From the NCBI GenBank assembly GCA_010015745.1, contig ML978249.1, positions 1-64,000 of the forward strand: a stretch of 64,000 nt of DNA, given 5' to 3'. Made by a program: the position numbers and the translations under genes. A model generated the notes under the pieces. The model was not told where the DNA came from. It made no database searches and saw only the letters and a program-made list of their open reading frames with translations. This stretch comes from Setomelanomma holmii. Taxonomy: Eukaryota > Ascomycota > Dothideomycetes > Pleosporales > Phaeosphaeriaceae. Of the stretch, positions 21,972-33,340 are shown piece after piece. The number at the start of each line of letters is the position of its first letter. The stretch's first letter is position 1.

Positions 21972-24100
21972 TCATGCCTGCACCACCACGCCTCCAGCTT
22001 TACCAATCGTGACTTCAGGATGCGGTACAATATCTTTACTATACTCGATAGGCTTGTTCGGATCGCTCGGAATGCGTGCCGTTGTACTGAAGATTTCGAA
22101 TGTGAGCGCATTGAGATCCGATTGGGGAAGTTGTTGTTGGTCCTAATTGTGTCAGTACTTTTCCACCTACTCTAGTTGGAGACAAGAACGTACCGAGATC
22201 ACCTTCCAGGTCAGTTTATCCTTTAGATATGGCACAACATCGGCGGCGTTCAAGCTAGCAAGTTTTCCCACGGCAATGCAGTCGATGAGACTCGCTGTCA
22301 AACTGATGCGGCCTTGATACGGCACGTCCGTGAGCGATGCGCGCTTCACCTTACCGGCCTGACCGTGACTCGCGGGCATGAGCTTAGTCCAAGTGCCTAC
22401 GTCGACAGGGGCGTCCGATGAGAAGTCTCCGACTAAAGAGAAGCGCACGACGAACGTCGGAGGAAGATCCAGAGGCTGAGCGGTCGTGTAGATCTCCCAG
22501 TCCGTGAAGGTACCGTCGTTCGCCAGCAACGACGTTCCGGTGGACGCCAGCGGCAACGTTTGACCAGCAGAACCGATCTTCCCACTAAGCGTGGCTCTGA
22601 TGCTCGAGCCATATAGAGTCGTGATGGCTGCGTTCACGCCCGTCCAATAATCTTCATCGGACTGGGCACGAGCCCTGACCGTCTCAGGATAGGCGTAGCC
22701 AAAGGTCGTGGTGTTGCGGGAGTCATTCGTGGTCCAGAAGCCGCCTGAGCTCTTGCGAAAGGGTAAGAGTGTCGTGTTGGCATCTACCGTCGTACCATCT
22801 TCCAACCACACATTGCCGTTGTTTCCGATATCGGTCGGTAGGAAGTTGCGGTCGGGATGTGCGGCTTGGTACATGGCGAAGAGTCGGTCGACATTGCTGT
22901 ATTATGATTAGGCGAGCAACAATTACATGGTCGAGAAGACTTACGTATGGTGAAGCATGAACATCGGCTCGTATGCTGAGTACTCCAACGGCCACATGTG
23001 TCCTTTGAAAGAATTGCTGTCATATCCGCCACCGATGATGCCGTGCACCCAGCCATGCGCCTGCTCAACCAGATTGGCGAAGTCATTTATGGTATCGGCG
23101 CGGAATGCCTGGTCCACATTGTCTAATAATGCGCGAGCCTGCTGTTGGTAGGTACTGATCATCTGCGAATTCTGGGATACTGAGTCTATGGCATCAGAAG
23201 TTGGCCAGCGCTGAGTCGCGTTAAGATAGACCCACTGTGTCTGGGATCAGCACATTTCAATCTTGCGGCATGCTGCTTACCTTGGAATCAAAGACATCTG
23301 CAGTGACAGGGTGGAAGTAATAGGCGTAGAGCGGGTTCCAGATAGTTCCATGAGAGCCATCTGGTCGCGAGACTGCGATGTACTCCAATGTGAAGAAGTC
23401 GGGAACACTGTCGCTCTCACCTTTAGCCCAGTCCCAGAAGGGCATGCGGAACTCTTTCGCAACAGTTTCGTAAAGTTGAGCTCGGTCTGGGGTTGCGCGC
23501 GCCGCAAGCCATTGTACTTCCTTGTACAATTGTTCCTGGACGTCAATCAGTGCATATCTTCGGGTGAGCGCTGCAATGACTGACTTCGAAGAGAGCAAGA
23601 TACGGCCTATGCCAGCCAAGAAATAACATGTTGCTGTGCGGACAATAGCCCGATGTGCCGATTTTGTGGTCTAAGCCTGGAGCGTTTCCCCAGGTTCTGA
23701 ACGGTCGGCCGTGAATGCCTAGTTGTGCGACGTCAGCGCATACGACAACGCTGAAAGTGGCACTTACTGGCCAGACCGTAGTACGAGAGTGGATCACTCT
23801 GGTCTTGCCAGTGGAGTCGGTCGAGAGCGAGCAAATACAAATTCCATTGTTCTGGATGGTTGTCCTTCAGATCGCGAATTTCGCGACGCATGGGGACGAT
23901 GCCTGAGGTCGCTTAGATGTGTTTGTACTGTAAGACAGGAATACTACAATACCATTCCCATCATGCCATGATATCCCAGAGACCACACTTACGTCGGACT
24001 GACGTCCTTCGAGGGTCCGGCGAGACTCGAAAGGCGTACCAAATACGACCGTTGCAAACAAAATTTGCAGGAGAATCGACAGGACCCAAGGGTTTAGCAT
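21972..24100 (-). CDS. secreted tyrosinase-like copper oxidase
   Basis: Seven exons: 24100..24004, 23902..23768, 23718..23585, 23535..23281, 23240..22945, 22896..22194 and 22142..21972, giving 596 aa in frame. Tyrosinases oxidise mono- and diphenols (pigment or defence chemistry) at a dinuclear copper site. The N-terminus (MLNPWVLSILLQILFATVVFG) is a signal peptide. Copper A ligands lie in SIHGRPFRTW and CPHSNMLFLGWHRPYLALFE; copper B in EQAHGWVHGIIGGG (HxxxH) and MLHHTNVDRLFAMYQ. FRMPFWDWAKG is the typical link between the two sites. The first intron (GTCAGT...CTCAG) was chosen because it alone keeps frame. A beta-rich C-terminal part follows residue ~400. No break seen. Confidence 0.88.
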
Positions 24101-25494
24101 GTTGAGTAAGTGTCGTGTCAACAATCTGCCTGGTTGGTATCTTGGGTGGATAGGAAATATATAGATCGGAGCCGTTGCTGGTGCGAACCACTGTTAGCGT
24201 TTGGTGCCTGCAGCATGCATGAACGCCGCTGGTAATTCCCCTCAGCCCCGCAGGTAAACGATGGTGTACCAATGAAAGGACCCGAAAAATGAGGCTTGGC
24301 CTCTGGCTGACCCAGCTTTTGCACCGTTCATGCAGGGACAGGTAGTCGTTGGCGTGAATCACATCCATCTGAAAATGGCCGAGGTGCCTTAAACCCATCG
24401 AAGTTCTGTGAGCATCATTAGACGTACCTCGAGATTTTCCGAGCGCACCAGCAAGCAAAAAACACAAAATTCACTCGATAAGCCAAGCGCTTGTCGATCC
24501 AAGAGCGGGCAGGTGTCAAGCGTAGCTACTGCCAGTAGTGTACTGTCTATGGGAGCCTGACATCAGTCTACGCCTTCAATGGCCTGTGATAGGCTCTAGA
24601 TAGAGGCTCAGTGAAACAGACTGACCTTTAGTGAGCGTGGGGAATGATCAAGAGTCACAACGGCGTATAGGCGTCGGTCATGTAAGTCTATGGGAGAAGA
24701 AATCTGACGTGTTAAGGCCGCCTCTACCTAATGTAGCCGTGTCCCTCCTTCCGAGAGAGACTGCGGACTCGCGATGTACAGGCATTAGTGGCTCCGATTT
24801 TGACGCGCAGAGCACTAATGTGTGAAACGTTGGCACAAGAGTAGCCACGGTCGCTCTAATCTTGCAAAGAATGCAACGGCACGAGGCTGACGCGGCGATT
24901 TGTCCCACGTGTGAAAGCTCCATCATGCCTTGCGGTATATGCTGCGGATCCTGCAGTCAACAAATGAACTCGGGAGTCTACATTATTTGTGGTGGGTGAC
25001 AGCCGATGTCTGCCGCGGGCTTGTCGCACGAGGCGTGGGCACACAGGATGGTATGCGTGTTTGAAACCAGTTCGGCGGACTTGAGTAACCATGACAGGGA
25101 TATGACCGAAGCACGGGGATGCGACCAGCCTCTCTTCCTCTAGAATGACCGTTCGTCACACAATCAGCGAGTTTTGCTGGTGATCACTGGCGGCAGTACC
25201 ATCGACCTGTATCGGATCAGTCCGAATATGCAACAGAAGGTGAATGACCGTGAAGCCGAAGTGTGTTGCTAAAAGACCTTGAAATTGATTGGTATCAGGA
25301 TGGAGAAAGAACACTGACAAACGATATTTGTGGCTATGTAGCTAGCCGCTCTGAATAGCCTCATCTGTTAGTCGAACGGAAAGACAACCTCCGATAAGCT
25401 AGCCGTTCCATCGCCTCGCAAGTCGTTGAACTCGTGCAACCATTGACCTCGTGGGCATCATTAGTCGTCCCTCTCAGTCCATCTCTTCACCGCT
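24101..25494. other. intergenic, 1.4 kb
   Basis: No gene supported on either strand; frequent stops and no recognisable motifs. Tyrosinase promoter at the left end. Confidence 0.45.
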
Positions 25495-26661
25495 CTATAT
25501 GTCGTTGTAGCCCAAGAAACGTTTGTCAAGCTTTTGATCGGCTACCGCCCAAGCCCAGGCGCGGCCAGCTTCACCACACCAAAGCGCTGACGGATCATCA
25601 GACTTCTCCAGCATGCCGTCTTTGGCCATAGACTTAATCTCGTGGCCAGTTGTGTAGGTGAGGAAATGCTCAAACTGCTTTCCCTCTAGCGCCAGCGCAT
25701 TACCGGAGATACCGTGGCACAAGCAGGGCTCTTTGGTCAAGAGACCTCGCTCCCAAATACATTCGCGAGCTTTCGCGATGACCCTATCGATACGCTCGTG
25801 AAGTCCTGAGAAATATGGGCGGATCGATAGAAGTGAGGACACAACACCGGGTGCCCCGTGGCAGAAGTGCACGAGTCTGTCGCGGCCCGGTGGAAGTGAC
25901 GAAGGGAAGTTGCCGCTCTCGTACTGGTAGCTCAGCAAAGCTGCAAGTTCAGCCTCGAGCTTCGGTGCCCACAACGGATCTGTAAGAACAATTTGGGTGA
26001 TGATGCCGATAGCGCCATGAGCTGCGCCGACGTAAGCCTTGCCGTGCCACTTCCAAGGTCGCGGGCTGGCCATGATGTTTTCAATCACTTCATCAGTCGT
26101 ATCCTCGATCAGCTCTATGATGTCCTTGTTGCCGGTGAAGGCTCCGCGAACAAGGCGAAGGAGGTACAAATACCCAGCTCGACCATATAGCCACTCGTTG
26201 TTGGTTTCTGGCTCGAGCATGACTGCCGCGTGATCGCACAATTCCTTCACCGTATCGGGATCTTGCGCAGTCACAGCATACAGCGCCAGAAGCGACATGA
26301 TGTCGTTGGAAACACCGCATTTGCTCGGTGTTGGTGCAGCAAAGTCTTTGATATGGGTTTGAGCTTGTTCGATATAGGCCGCTGACCATGTGTTGAGAGG
26401 GTAGTCCTCCAGAGTAAGATCAGGGTAGATCCGATGGAGTGCATAGAACAGGAAAGCCACGGAAATAGGCCCATAGTAGAGACCTCCCCCTGGAGGTATG
26501 TGATGTGGCGGATACTCGGTAATGAGCCGGTCAAGCGATGACAAGAGCTGTTTGTGAGGGTCTCGTCTTGCCAGCGGGGCATCGTTCCGGAAGTAGCGGG
26601 GTATTGACACATGCGCCTTGTCGTCCTCAGGGTGAGTTTGCTTGACAGTCTCGTCCGACAT
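25495..26661 (-). CDS. LanC-like (LANCL) protein
   Basis: Single exon, 388 aa, from ATG 26661 (the frame opens 12 nt earlier only at GTG). It has the alpha/alpha-barrel LanC signature: GGGLYYGPISVAFLFYALH near the N-terminus (residues ~59-77), GAAHGAIGII (~210), HFCHGAPGVVS (~265, first zinc Cys) and CLCHGISGNAL (~315, second Cys plus His). These Cys/Cys/His positions bind zinc in bacterial lanthionine cyclases and in eukaryotic LANCL proteins, which add glutathione to dehydroamino acids. No lantibiotic precursor or dehydratase gene lies nearby, so a LANCL-type maintenance role is more likely than peptide biosynthesis. Confidence 0.87.
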   Translation of the reverse strand: MSDETVKQTHPEDDKAHVSIPRYFRNDAPLARRDPHKQLLSSLDRLITEYPPHHIPPGGGLYYGPISVAFLFYALHRIYPDLTLEDYPLNTWSAAYIEQAQTHIKDFAAPTPSKCGVSNDIMSLLALYAVTAQDPDTVKELCDHAAVMLEPETNNEWLYGRAGYLYLLRLVRGAFTGNKDIIELIEDTTDEVIENIMASPRPWKWHGKAYVGAAHGAIGIITQIVLTDPLWAPKLEAELAALLSYQYESGNFPSSLPPGRDRLVHFCHGAPGVVSSLLSIRPYFSGLHERIDRVIAKARECIWERGLLTKEPCLCHGISGNALALEGKQFEHFLTYTTGHEIKSMAKDGMLEKSDDPSALWCGEAGRAWAWAVADQKLDKRFLGYNDI

Positions 26662-27151
26662 TGCTGCTGACACTGATAGTGTAGTTTCTAGGTGATTGCT
26701 TGTGGGCGATAAGCTTTGCGCAGGTGTGCGAATGGGGAAGAGGTGGGAAAACTTGCAGGCGCCGATGACGTAAACAGCGTCGTTGCTGCCTCAAGTTCTT
26801 GAAGCTACAGTACACAACAACAACGCGTTATCGAGAACAGGGCGAAGATGAATGTCTGAGAAAGTGGAAAGCCAAGCGCTAGCATAAGAAGCAAGAAGAA
26901 GAGGCAGATCATGCGGCGACACGAAGGTTGCTGTCATTGGTCGGTATTCGGCGCTAGCGCAGCCTTGTCGCTGACTGTCCACTCATTATTACTATGGTAT
27001 CTCTAAGGTATCTTCCATCTCCCGCCAATACTGTACACAAGCCCCGTGGGAGTAAGGAGCCTCTCCAAACTTCCTCATCCTCTTGGATAAGCGGTCAACA
27101 CTCACTTCCCGTCGCCAGTGATACGTACATGCCCCTGCAAAGCCTACAAGA
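26662..27151. other. intergenic
   Basis: Promoter of the LanC-like gene and 3' flank of the next gene; nothing else supported. Confidence 0.4.
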
Positions 27152-27905
27152 TCAAGCTCGCCTCGTAACAGGCTCCGCTGGAAGCTCAGCAAAGCATCGC
27201 GATCCGATCCTTCCATGACGCCGAGGTCCAACCTCGCTGCTATCAAGTTGCTGGATCTCGTTCCAGGGGTTCCTCATATATGCCTTGACAAGCTTCGGGT
27301 GTTCAGACATATCGCTGTCGCTGCTATTATATGGTGAGACGTAGATGGGAGCTTGATGAATGCTTCTCTTCCTCCGTCGCTTGCAACAAACGAAGACGAT
27401 AATGCCCAAGGCGATGAGTATGACTGCGCCAACAGCTGCACCAGCAATTGCTGCGGATGGTATGCCTGGATCACTCGCGGGAGGCACACCGGTAGGTGAA
27501 GGAGAAAGAGAAGGATGTACCGTGACATAAGCTGTCAACTGGGGAGCGTTGCTGCTGGTTGACGACACTGTGGCCAGTGCCGATGGAGATGATGCAATGG
27601 TTGATACTGGTAGTATTCTGGCCGTACCGTCAGATGATTGGAACGATGGTGTCGCGACTGCGCTGGTCGTGGCAATTGTCGAAGATTCTGTGTTTATATA
27701 AGCACAGAGTTCGAGAGGATCTCACGATGATGCAGTCAGACTCACCGCGACCTGGCGTACGATCCTTCTCTTTCGGACAACCACCACCAGAAAAGCAAGG
27801 GTCTGATGTGCAGCAACCCGAGAATCCACCCATCTCTTTCGAACACACGTAGAAGTTTCCGCCCGAGGGGCACTCACTATTCTGTCGCCGTAGGTGAGAA
27901 GTCAT
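27152..27905 (-). CDS. Cys-rich single-pass surface protein (Mid2/WSC-like layout)
   Basis: Two exons (27905..27746 and 27687..27152; GTGAGT...CACAG) give 231 aa. The N-terminus carries the compact cysteine motif CPSGGNFYVCSK...GCCTSDPC...GGCP (residues ~11-45), common in fungal plasma-membrane proteins. A Ser/Thr-rich, probably O-mannosylated stretch follows (~55-115). Then comes one membrane span (IAGAAVGAVILIALGIIVFV, ~128-147), a KRRRKR stop-transfer cluster and a cytoplasmic tail of ~80 residues. No classical signal peptide precedes the Cys motif, so the span probably acts as signal anchor. The layout suggests a wall-stress or surface sensor, but no specific orthologue is recognised. Confidence 0.75.
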
Positions 27906-28513
27906 GCTGCGCGTTTGTGTGTGTGTGTCCGAGTAATTTGACGGAACAGTGAGATTCCGAGAAGAAACGACAACGACGTGCAAGAGGATTTTGCTGCAGA
28001 TGTAGTAGCCTAGCGGCAAGTTTGTAACAAATAGCCACCTTCGCAAAGTGGCTATGTTGCTATGAGGCAAACCGTATATTTGCAGACAATGCAGCACAGC
28101 GGCACAAAGGACTATTTCGGGCGGCTTTCTTTACGGCGAGGCTCGTTCTCGCCCGCACCCCTTCATAGTCACAGACGGGTAACGACACCGTAACATTGCG
28201 TCTCTCAGCTCAAAAATAGTTGCATTCATGACGAAAATTTGATGGAAGTCGAGTTGCGATGCGTCGTGGCGATGGTTTGAACATAACTCGGGGTAAGAAG
28301 CTGGGTCAGTGTAGCTTAGTAAGCATTAACTTAGACGCGCTCCGTCCTGTCTCGTTCTTGCCTTCTTCCTTCCCACACTCCGTTTGTGCATTTTTGTATT
28401 CCCGATGGCGCACTCTGTACTGTAATCCAATCACTGCAGCTGTTGTGTTTTAGTTCTACTTGGAGTGCCCTGCGGTATCAACAAGAACCATGATTCATTA
28501 TCAGTAACTAAGC
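27906..28513. other. intergenic with short (GT)n run
   Basis: No gene supported. A short GT dinucleotide run lies near 27913-27928, just upstream of the surface-protein start. Confidence 0.4.
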
Positions 28514-29707
28514 TCATGGGACTCTGTACACAAGCTTCTCGGCGCTCACGGGTCTCATCCACTCCTCTGCCCGCTCGTTTTGCCTGTCAGTCATACCACC
28601 AGGACCAAGCAACTGGAAGCCGTCCTCGACCACCTTCTCCCGCCCACCAGGCATCAAACGGATCGGTGTCGGCTTCAGCTCTGAACCTAGAGCACTTTCA
28701 AGCCACTTATAGAAGGCACATGCGAAGCTTCGTGCAGCAGGCGATTTGCTTACGGTGAAGCCTTGGTACTGCACTTCTTCTCCAAGTCCTTCCCACACAG
28801 CTCCATATATCGGCTCGATAGTGAGGTCTTCTGCTTTCCAGGCTTCTCCTTCGCGGGATCGCACGATGGCCAACTTGCCGTCACTTGCGAGCGTGGATGC
28901 GACTTGCTTGACAGAACCACCTTCGGAGAGGCCATCGTACGCATAGTGCATCCCAACACCACCAGAGCTCTTCATTATCTGCTTCGGCCAGTCTTCGTCT
29001 CGATAGCTGACGAGGAAGTCGTAGGCATATGGTTTGGCCTTCAACAGATCCCATCGTGCCTTGCTGGCCGTCCCAAACAGCTTGATCCGCCTCCCAGACG
29101 CCTTTGCGCTAAGTCGTGCCAGCTGAGCTGCATATAAACCGACCGAAGTTGATGCGCCGTAGATAAACATATTGATTGTCTCATGTCCTGTTTCATGTTT
29201 GGGCCGACGTGTATCGCTTTGTCGCCATTGGGGATGTTCTTTGAGCACAGCCTCGCGATCATACTCAAAGGGCGCATTCAGCCCCATCCGGTAATAGACC
29301 CCTTGTGCGGCCGTTAGAGCGACCAAGCTCACGCTCGCGGCTTGATCGACGGATATAGAGTCGGGGATGCGCCATACCAAGTCCCATGGTACAATTAAGT
29401 ATTCCGCGAATGCACCCGGCCGGTCGTTGACGCTGCATGCGCCCTGCAAGAACCCTGCAACGCGAACGCTGTCTTCGAAGGCAGCGCTCTCTGGTACATT
29501 GTCCCCGACTTCGACGACCCGACCCGCAAAATCGCTACCAACAGTTCTTCCGGTTCTGCCTAGCGGATTGGCGACGTACAGCGGGTCGATCGGGTTCAAT
29601 GCGATGCTTTGAACTTGGACGAGAAGCTCATTGGCTGCAGGTCGAGGGGCCGCGATTTCCTGAATGTTTGCCGTTCGTGCTTCGGCGTCGAGTATGAGAG
29701 CCTTCAT
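28514..29707 (-). CDS. zinc-free medium-chain reductase (quinone oxidoreductase / enoyl reductase type)
   Basis: Single exon of 397 aa from ATG 29707. MDR superfamily: the N-terminal GroES-like domain contains NELLVQVQSIALNPID, TVGSDFAGRVVEVGDNVP and PGAFAEYLIVP, and the Rossmann domain contains MFIYGASTSVGLYAAQLARL (nucleotide loop GxSxxVG), consistent with NADPH binding. The catalytic-zinc cysteine pattern of alcohol dehydrogenases is absent, as in zeta-crystallin-like and ToxD-like enoyl reductases. It reduces quinones or alpha,beta-unsaturated carbonyls; the substrate cannot be read from sequence. No polyketide synthase is nearby, so a stand-alone detoxifying role is plausible. Confidence 0.85.
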   Translation of the reverse strand: MKALILDAEARTANIQEIAAPRPAANELLVQVQSIALNPIDPLYVANPLGRTGRTVGSDFAGRVVEVGDNVPESAAFEDSVRVAGFLQGACSVNDRPGAFAEYLIVPWDLVWRIPDSISVDQAASVSLVALTAAQGVYYRMGLNAPFEYDREAVLKEHPQWRQSDTRRPKHETGHETINMFIYGASTSVGLYAAQLARLSAKASGRRIKLFGTASKARWDLLKAKPYAYDFLVSYRDEDWPKQIMKSSGGVGMHYAYDGLSEGGSVKQVASTLASDGKLAIVRSREGEAWKAEDLTIEPIYGAVWEGLGEEVQYQGFTVSKSPAARSFACAFYKWLESALGSELKPTPIRLMPGGREKVVEDGFQLLGPGGMTDRQNERAEEWMRPVSAEKLVYRVP

Positions 29708-31186
29708 GACGAAGATTTGGGTGGTAGTAATGTACGATCGACATTATGCTTTGACTGCGCGGCAGGTCATTTATACTCGGCCGTTATCACGAGTTGTCTA
29801 ACTTACATCGCTCACAAATTGTGAAGTTGGTAAGCGCCCTAGTGCTCACAGCACGCCCTTCGACTTTTCTTCGACCAATTGTGAGCCTGTATGTGTAAGC
29901 CAAAAAGCGACGTTGATATTTTGGAGATGAGTAAACTTGTATATGTAGTTGCTTACAGTATCTCTTCGCACAAAGTGGTGCTAGACGGTTGTACAGTTGA
30001 AAATGTTGCGAAGCGCTTCATAACTAGTTGATCTGTAATACTAGAGCATGCGGCGATATGGATCCAACGGGTTGTCGCTCCGCGTACCATACACTGTGTC
30101 TTTAACTTAGCTAATGTCTCTCCCTGCGTGGCGAGACACCCTGCGTAGCGAGACGCTACAGCTGCTTCTCAACACAACAAACTCTACAACTAGCTAGAGC
30201 AATAGATTTTCACGGAATAGCATCTTAAAACTTTAACTTGTCTTTCTGCTAAAGTATCGCTTGAGTATACGCTATTCTTACTGTGCAATTCAACGACTTG
30301 CTGCAAGCATTGCGCAACCGCCCCGCTCTAGTCTACAATAGGTGCGTCAATGTCTTATGTATTTTAACAAAAGCCCATTAGCTTGTACCTGTACACATAG
30401 CAGACGTATCCAGAGAGTTGCGCTCGACTCTGAGATGCTGCTGTGCTTCCATACTCGTTCTAAGTCTTTCTGCTGGAATAGACAGAAGAGCAGGATCCGA
30501 GCACGTCGCTTAAAGCAGCCTAGTTGTTATTTATGGCTACTGACACCAGACTTGGCAGCCTGAATCACGCCTAGCCACCAGGGCTCAAGGCCCGACCGTA
30601 GCATGACTCAGTTATTCTTCGGCGCGATGCCGAGCTTTGACGTCTGTCGCTACCGTTTGACAAGGGATGGGCCCTTACGATATGTCGTAGAAACAGCTAC
30701 AGTCAGTCTAGCTGTCAAGCATTGTAAAAGTTTGTCTTTGTTTAATTTATGCTATTGCATTTTATACTGTATCCTATGTACAAGGGCAACTTTATAGATC
30801 TATAAGACTCCTCAATGACGATTGTCAAGTTACAGAACGAAATTAACGATTGTATGCAAGGTAACCATAGTATTTGTGCCTGCACAATGTAAGTAACAAG
30901 ATCAACATGTCGCTGAATGCTGTGTTGGCGATCTGTATTTGTCTGCCTGCTAAATAAGCGCCCAGCACTCCCCGCCCCACTACGTACGGTGAGCGTCTGG
31001 TCAGCGTCCGGTCAGTGGCTTTGCGCGCACTGCCTCCACAGGCTGCCTTTTTAGCCCACTTCAGACCCTCACAAGCTTCTGTTGTCTACTCCAATCCGTC
31101 GCGGCTACATCAGTCAGTGCTAAACAACACCGTGGTTCTCTGCGTTCTCTGCTTGCCCGGACCTAGCCCAAAATAACGCAGAAACT
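29708..31186. other. intergenic, AT-rich, ~1.5 kb
   Basis: No gene supported; many stops in all frames and lower GC than the flanks, consistent with decayed repeat DNA. It contains a small tandem duplication at 30122..30155. Confidence 0.5.
30122..30155. repeat. 17-bp imperfect tandem duplication
   Basis: CCCTGCGTGGCGAGACA is followed directly by CCCTGCGTAGCGAGACG (two differences, both G/A). Confidence 0.85.
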
Positions 31187-33340
31187 ATGCAACTTCTCCA
31201 CTTTAATCAACTCAAGAAACTGGTCTTGACAAACTTTTGCGGCAAGAAAATTCCGCTATATGCTATTCTTTTGCACAGGTAGGGCGATGCTGAGATACTC
31301 CTTAAAGACATAGGAAGCGGAAGTTATAAAGAGAAGAAGGATACTTATCGAAAGCTGCAATTCTGCGCTGAACAAGCAGCCCAGGACAAGCTCCAGTACT
31401 TCTGGATTGACACATGTTGCATTGACAGATAGAACCTGACTGAGCGCTTAAGAGCAATTAACTCGATAGTTTTGTAGTATAAAAGTGCGACGCAATGCTA
31501 CGTCATTCTGTCAGACGTCTTGGTGCTTGCTGCAACAGAGACGCCTCAATGCAGCCGATGGGAGGCGTCATTTCGGGCAAGTGCATGGTTTAACCAAGTT
31601 TGGACGCTTCAAGAGCTCATTGCGCCAGTGTCGGTCGAGTTCTTTTCCTGCGAAGGACGGCTGATAGGCAACAAGAGGTTGCTCAACCAGCCAGTACACG
31701 AGGTCACCAGCATTCTGCTTGCAGCATTGCGTAACTGTCCATTAGACCAATTTAATACATCTGAGCAAGCGCGATAGATTAAGATTTGCGAAACAACTAA
31801 AGACGAAGACGTTGTATACTGCTTGCTTGGTGTTCTAGATGTCTCTATGCTCACCTCCTATAGTGAGGGAAGGGAGAGCGCATCAAGAAGGCTACAGGCT
31901 GAAGTCGAGGCAGCCAACAGTGCGCCTTCGATCATCCCGCTCTCACAGAACAGTCCTTTCGTGGGTCAAGAGCTACAGCTTGCTAACCTAGAAGCAAAGG
32001 TCTTCAGCGACAAGCAATCGACTATGTTAGCGATAGTAGGACCTCGCAGAACAGGGAAGTTGCAACTCGCGCTCAAGGTTGCACACAGAACAAGACAAAC
32101 AAACAAGAATTGCTCAGTCTTCTGGGTTGATGTAAGCAATAAAGACAGCCTGTACCAATCATACGCAAGTATAGCCCAGAAGCTTAGCGTCCTAGGGTGG
32201 AACGGCGAGAAGGCAGACGTAAAGGCACTTGTAAAACGCTGTCTTGCGAACAACAGCGCGAGGCAGTGTTTGTTAATTTTCGACAATGCGGAGGACATAT
32301 TGCTAGGATTCAGCGGGTCGTCCACAGCAGGAGGTGCAGATTTGCTCGACTACCTACCTCAGTCTGAGCTTTGTTCTATCATCTTTACGACAATCAGCAG
32401 CAGCACAGCTAGAACGCTCGCTTCACAGAACGTTGTAGAACTCAGGGAGCTAGCACCAGACCTGGCTCTAAGGATGTTGGATAATTATCTGAGCACACAA
32501 ATCTCTCACAGTGAGCAGCAGGAGGCAAAGCTATTCCTACAAGAACTATCCTATCTTCCTCTGGCGATTGTTCAAGCAGCAGCCTATTTGAACGCTAGGA
32601 GCATCACGCTGCAGAACTACCAATATGAGCTAGACAAACACAAGGATGTAGCTCTTAAGCATAGTAGCGGTGCGTTTGAGCAGCCGCTCCAGGGTTCTAA
32701 TGCAGAGAGCTGTCAGATAGAGGGCTATCTCTTGAACGATAAGCCACAGTACAAGTGTCAGATGCACGGCTAGTTATTAGATAGCGAGCGCGTTAAGGCC
32801 AGATCGGTCTCATCGAACAGGGGCCTTGGGACAAAACACGCTAATCGGCGCAAAAGAACCTGGGACAACCGAGCAGAAGAAGACACAATCAACAATCATT
32901 TTTTCTGATAATCACAAGATTGATCCTACTGACGATATACGTGAATATATCATTATATCTGACAAGAGCTCTGTGGCTGCAACGCTAGGCCTCTCTCTAG
33001 ACGAGATCTGCCGCAGTAACACGCTTGCGGCAGACTATCTGTTCCTTGCTGCGTGTGTAGATCGAAAAGATATTCCGCTTGATCTTCTAGATGCATCCTC
33101 GACTAGGGTAAGGGAGGACGCGGTTAGGGTCCTCAGCAGATATGCGCTCGTCACAAGGCGGCCTACCGAGTCTGCACTCGACCTGCACGGATTGGTGTAT
33201 AGCGCTTTACGAGAATGGCTCCTGCAACAAGGGCGTCTTCAGAAATGGACCTGACAAGCTATCGCACAGCTACTCTGGGTGTTCCTAGATGATGATCATG
33301 TGAACAGAAGCAAATGGCAACGATTACTTCCACATATATG
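31187..33340 (+). pseudogene. HET domain - NB-ARC (NLR-like) gene with four in-frame TAG, truncated
   Basis: From ATG 31187 (MQLLHFNQLKKLVLTNFCGK) one frame runs to 32773 interrupted only by TAG at 31280, 31430, 31475 and 31775. It encodes a HET domain (IPLYAILLH, LQYFWIDTCCID, WFNQVWTLQELIAPVSVEFF, DEDVVYCLLGVLDVSM), which triggers incompatibility cell death in fungi, then an NTPase with a degenerate P-loop (GPRRTGKLQLAL) and a Walker B-like CLLIFDNAEDI. A second frame, 32826..33254, carries the winged-helix-like continuation (LAADYLFLAACVDRKDIPLD, LDLHGLVYSALREWL) up to TGA. The repeat domain expected downstream is missing; the similarity stops at ~33340 where an inverted repeat begins. Trp is the residue expected at the four TAG sites. 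Confidence 0.8.

Noticed and set aside
21972..29707. Possible RiPP or pigment cluster (tyrosinase + LanC-like + MDR reductase)
   Set aside because: No precursor peptide, dehydratase, DUF3328/UstY or backbone synthase is present; LANCL-type proteins are widespread in fungi, and the genes have separate promoters and large spacers.
31280..31777. UAG as a reassigned sense codon (Trp) genome-wide
   Set aside because: Many intact genes in the window end in TAG (for example the rpb4 and amidase-cluster genes), so the code is standard; only local decay or editing remains.
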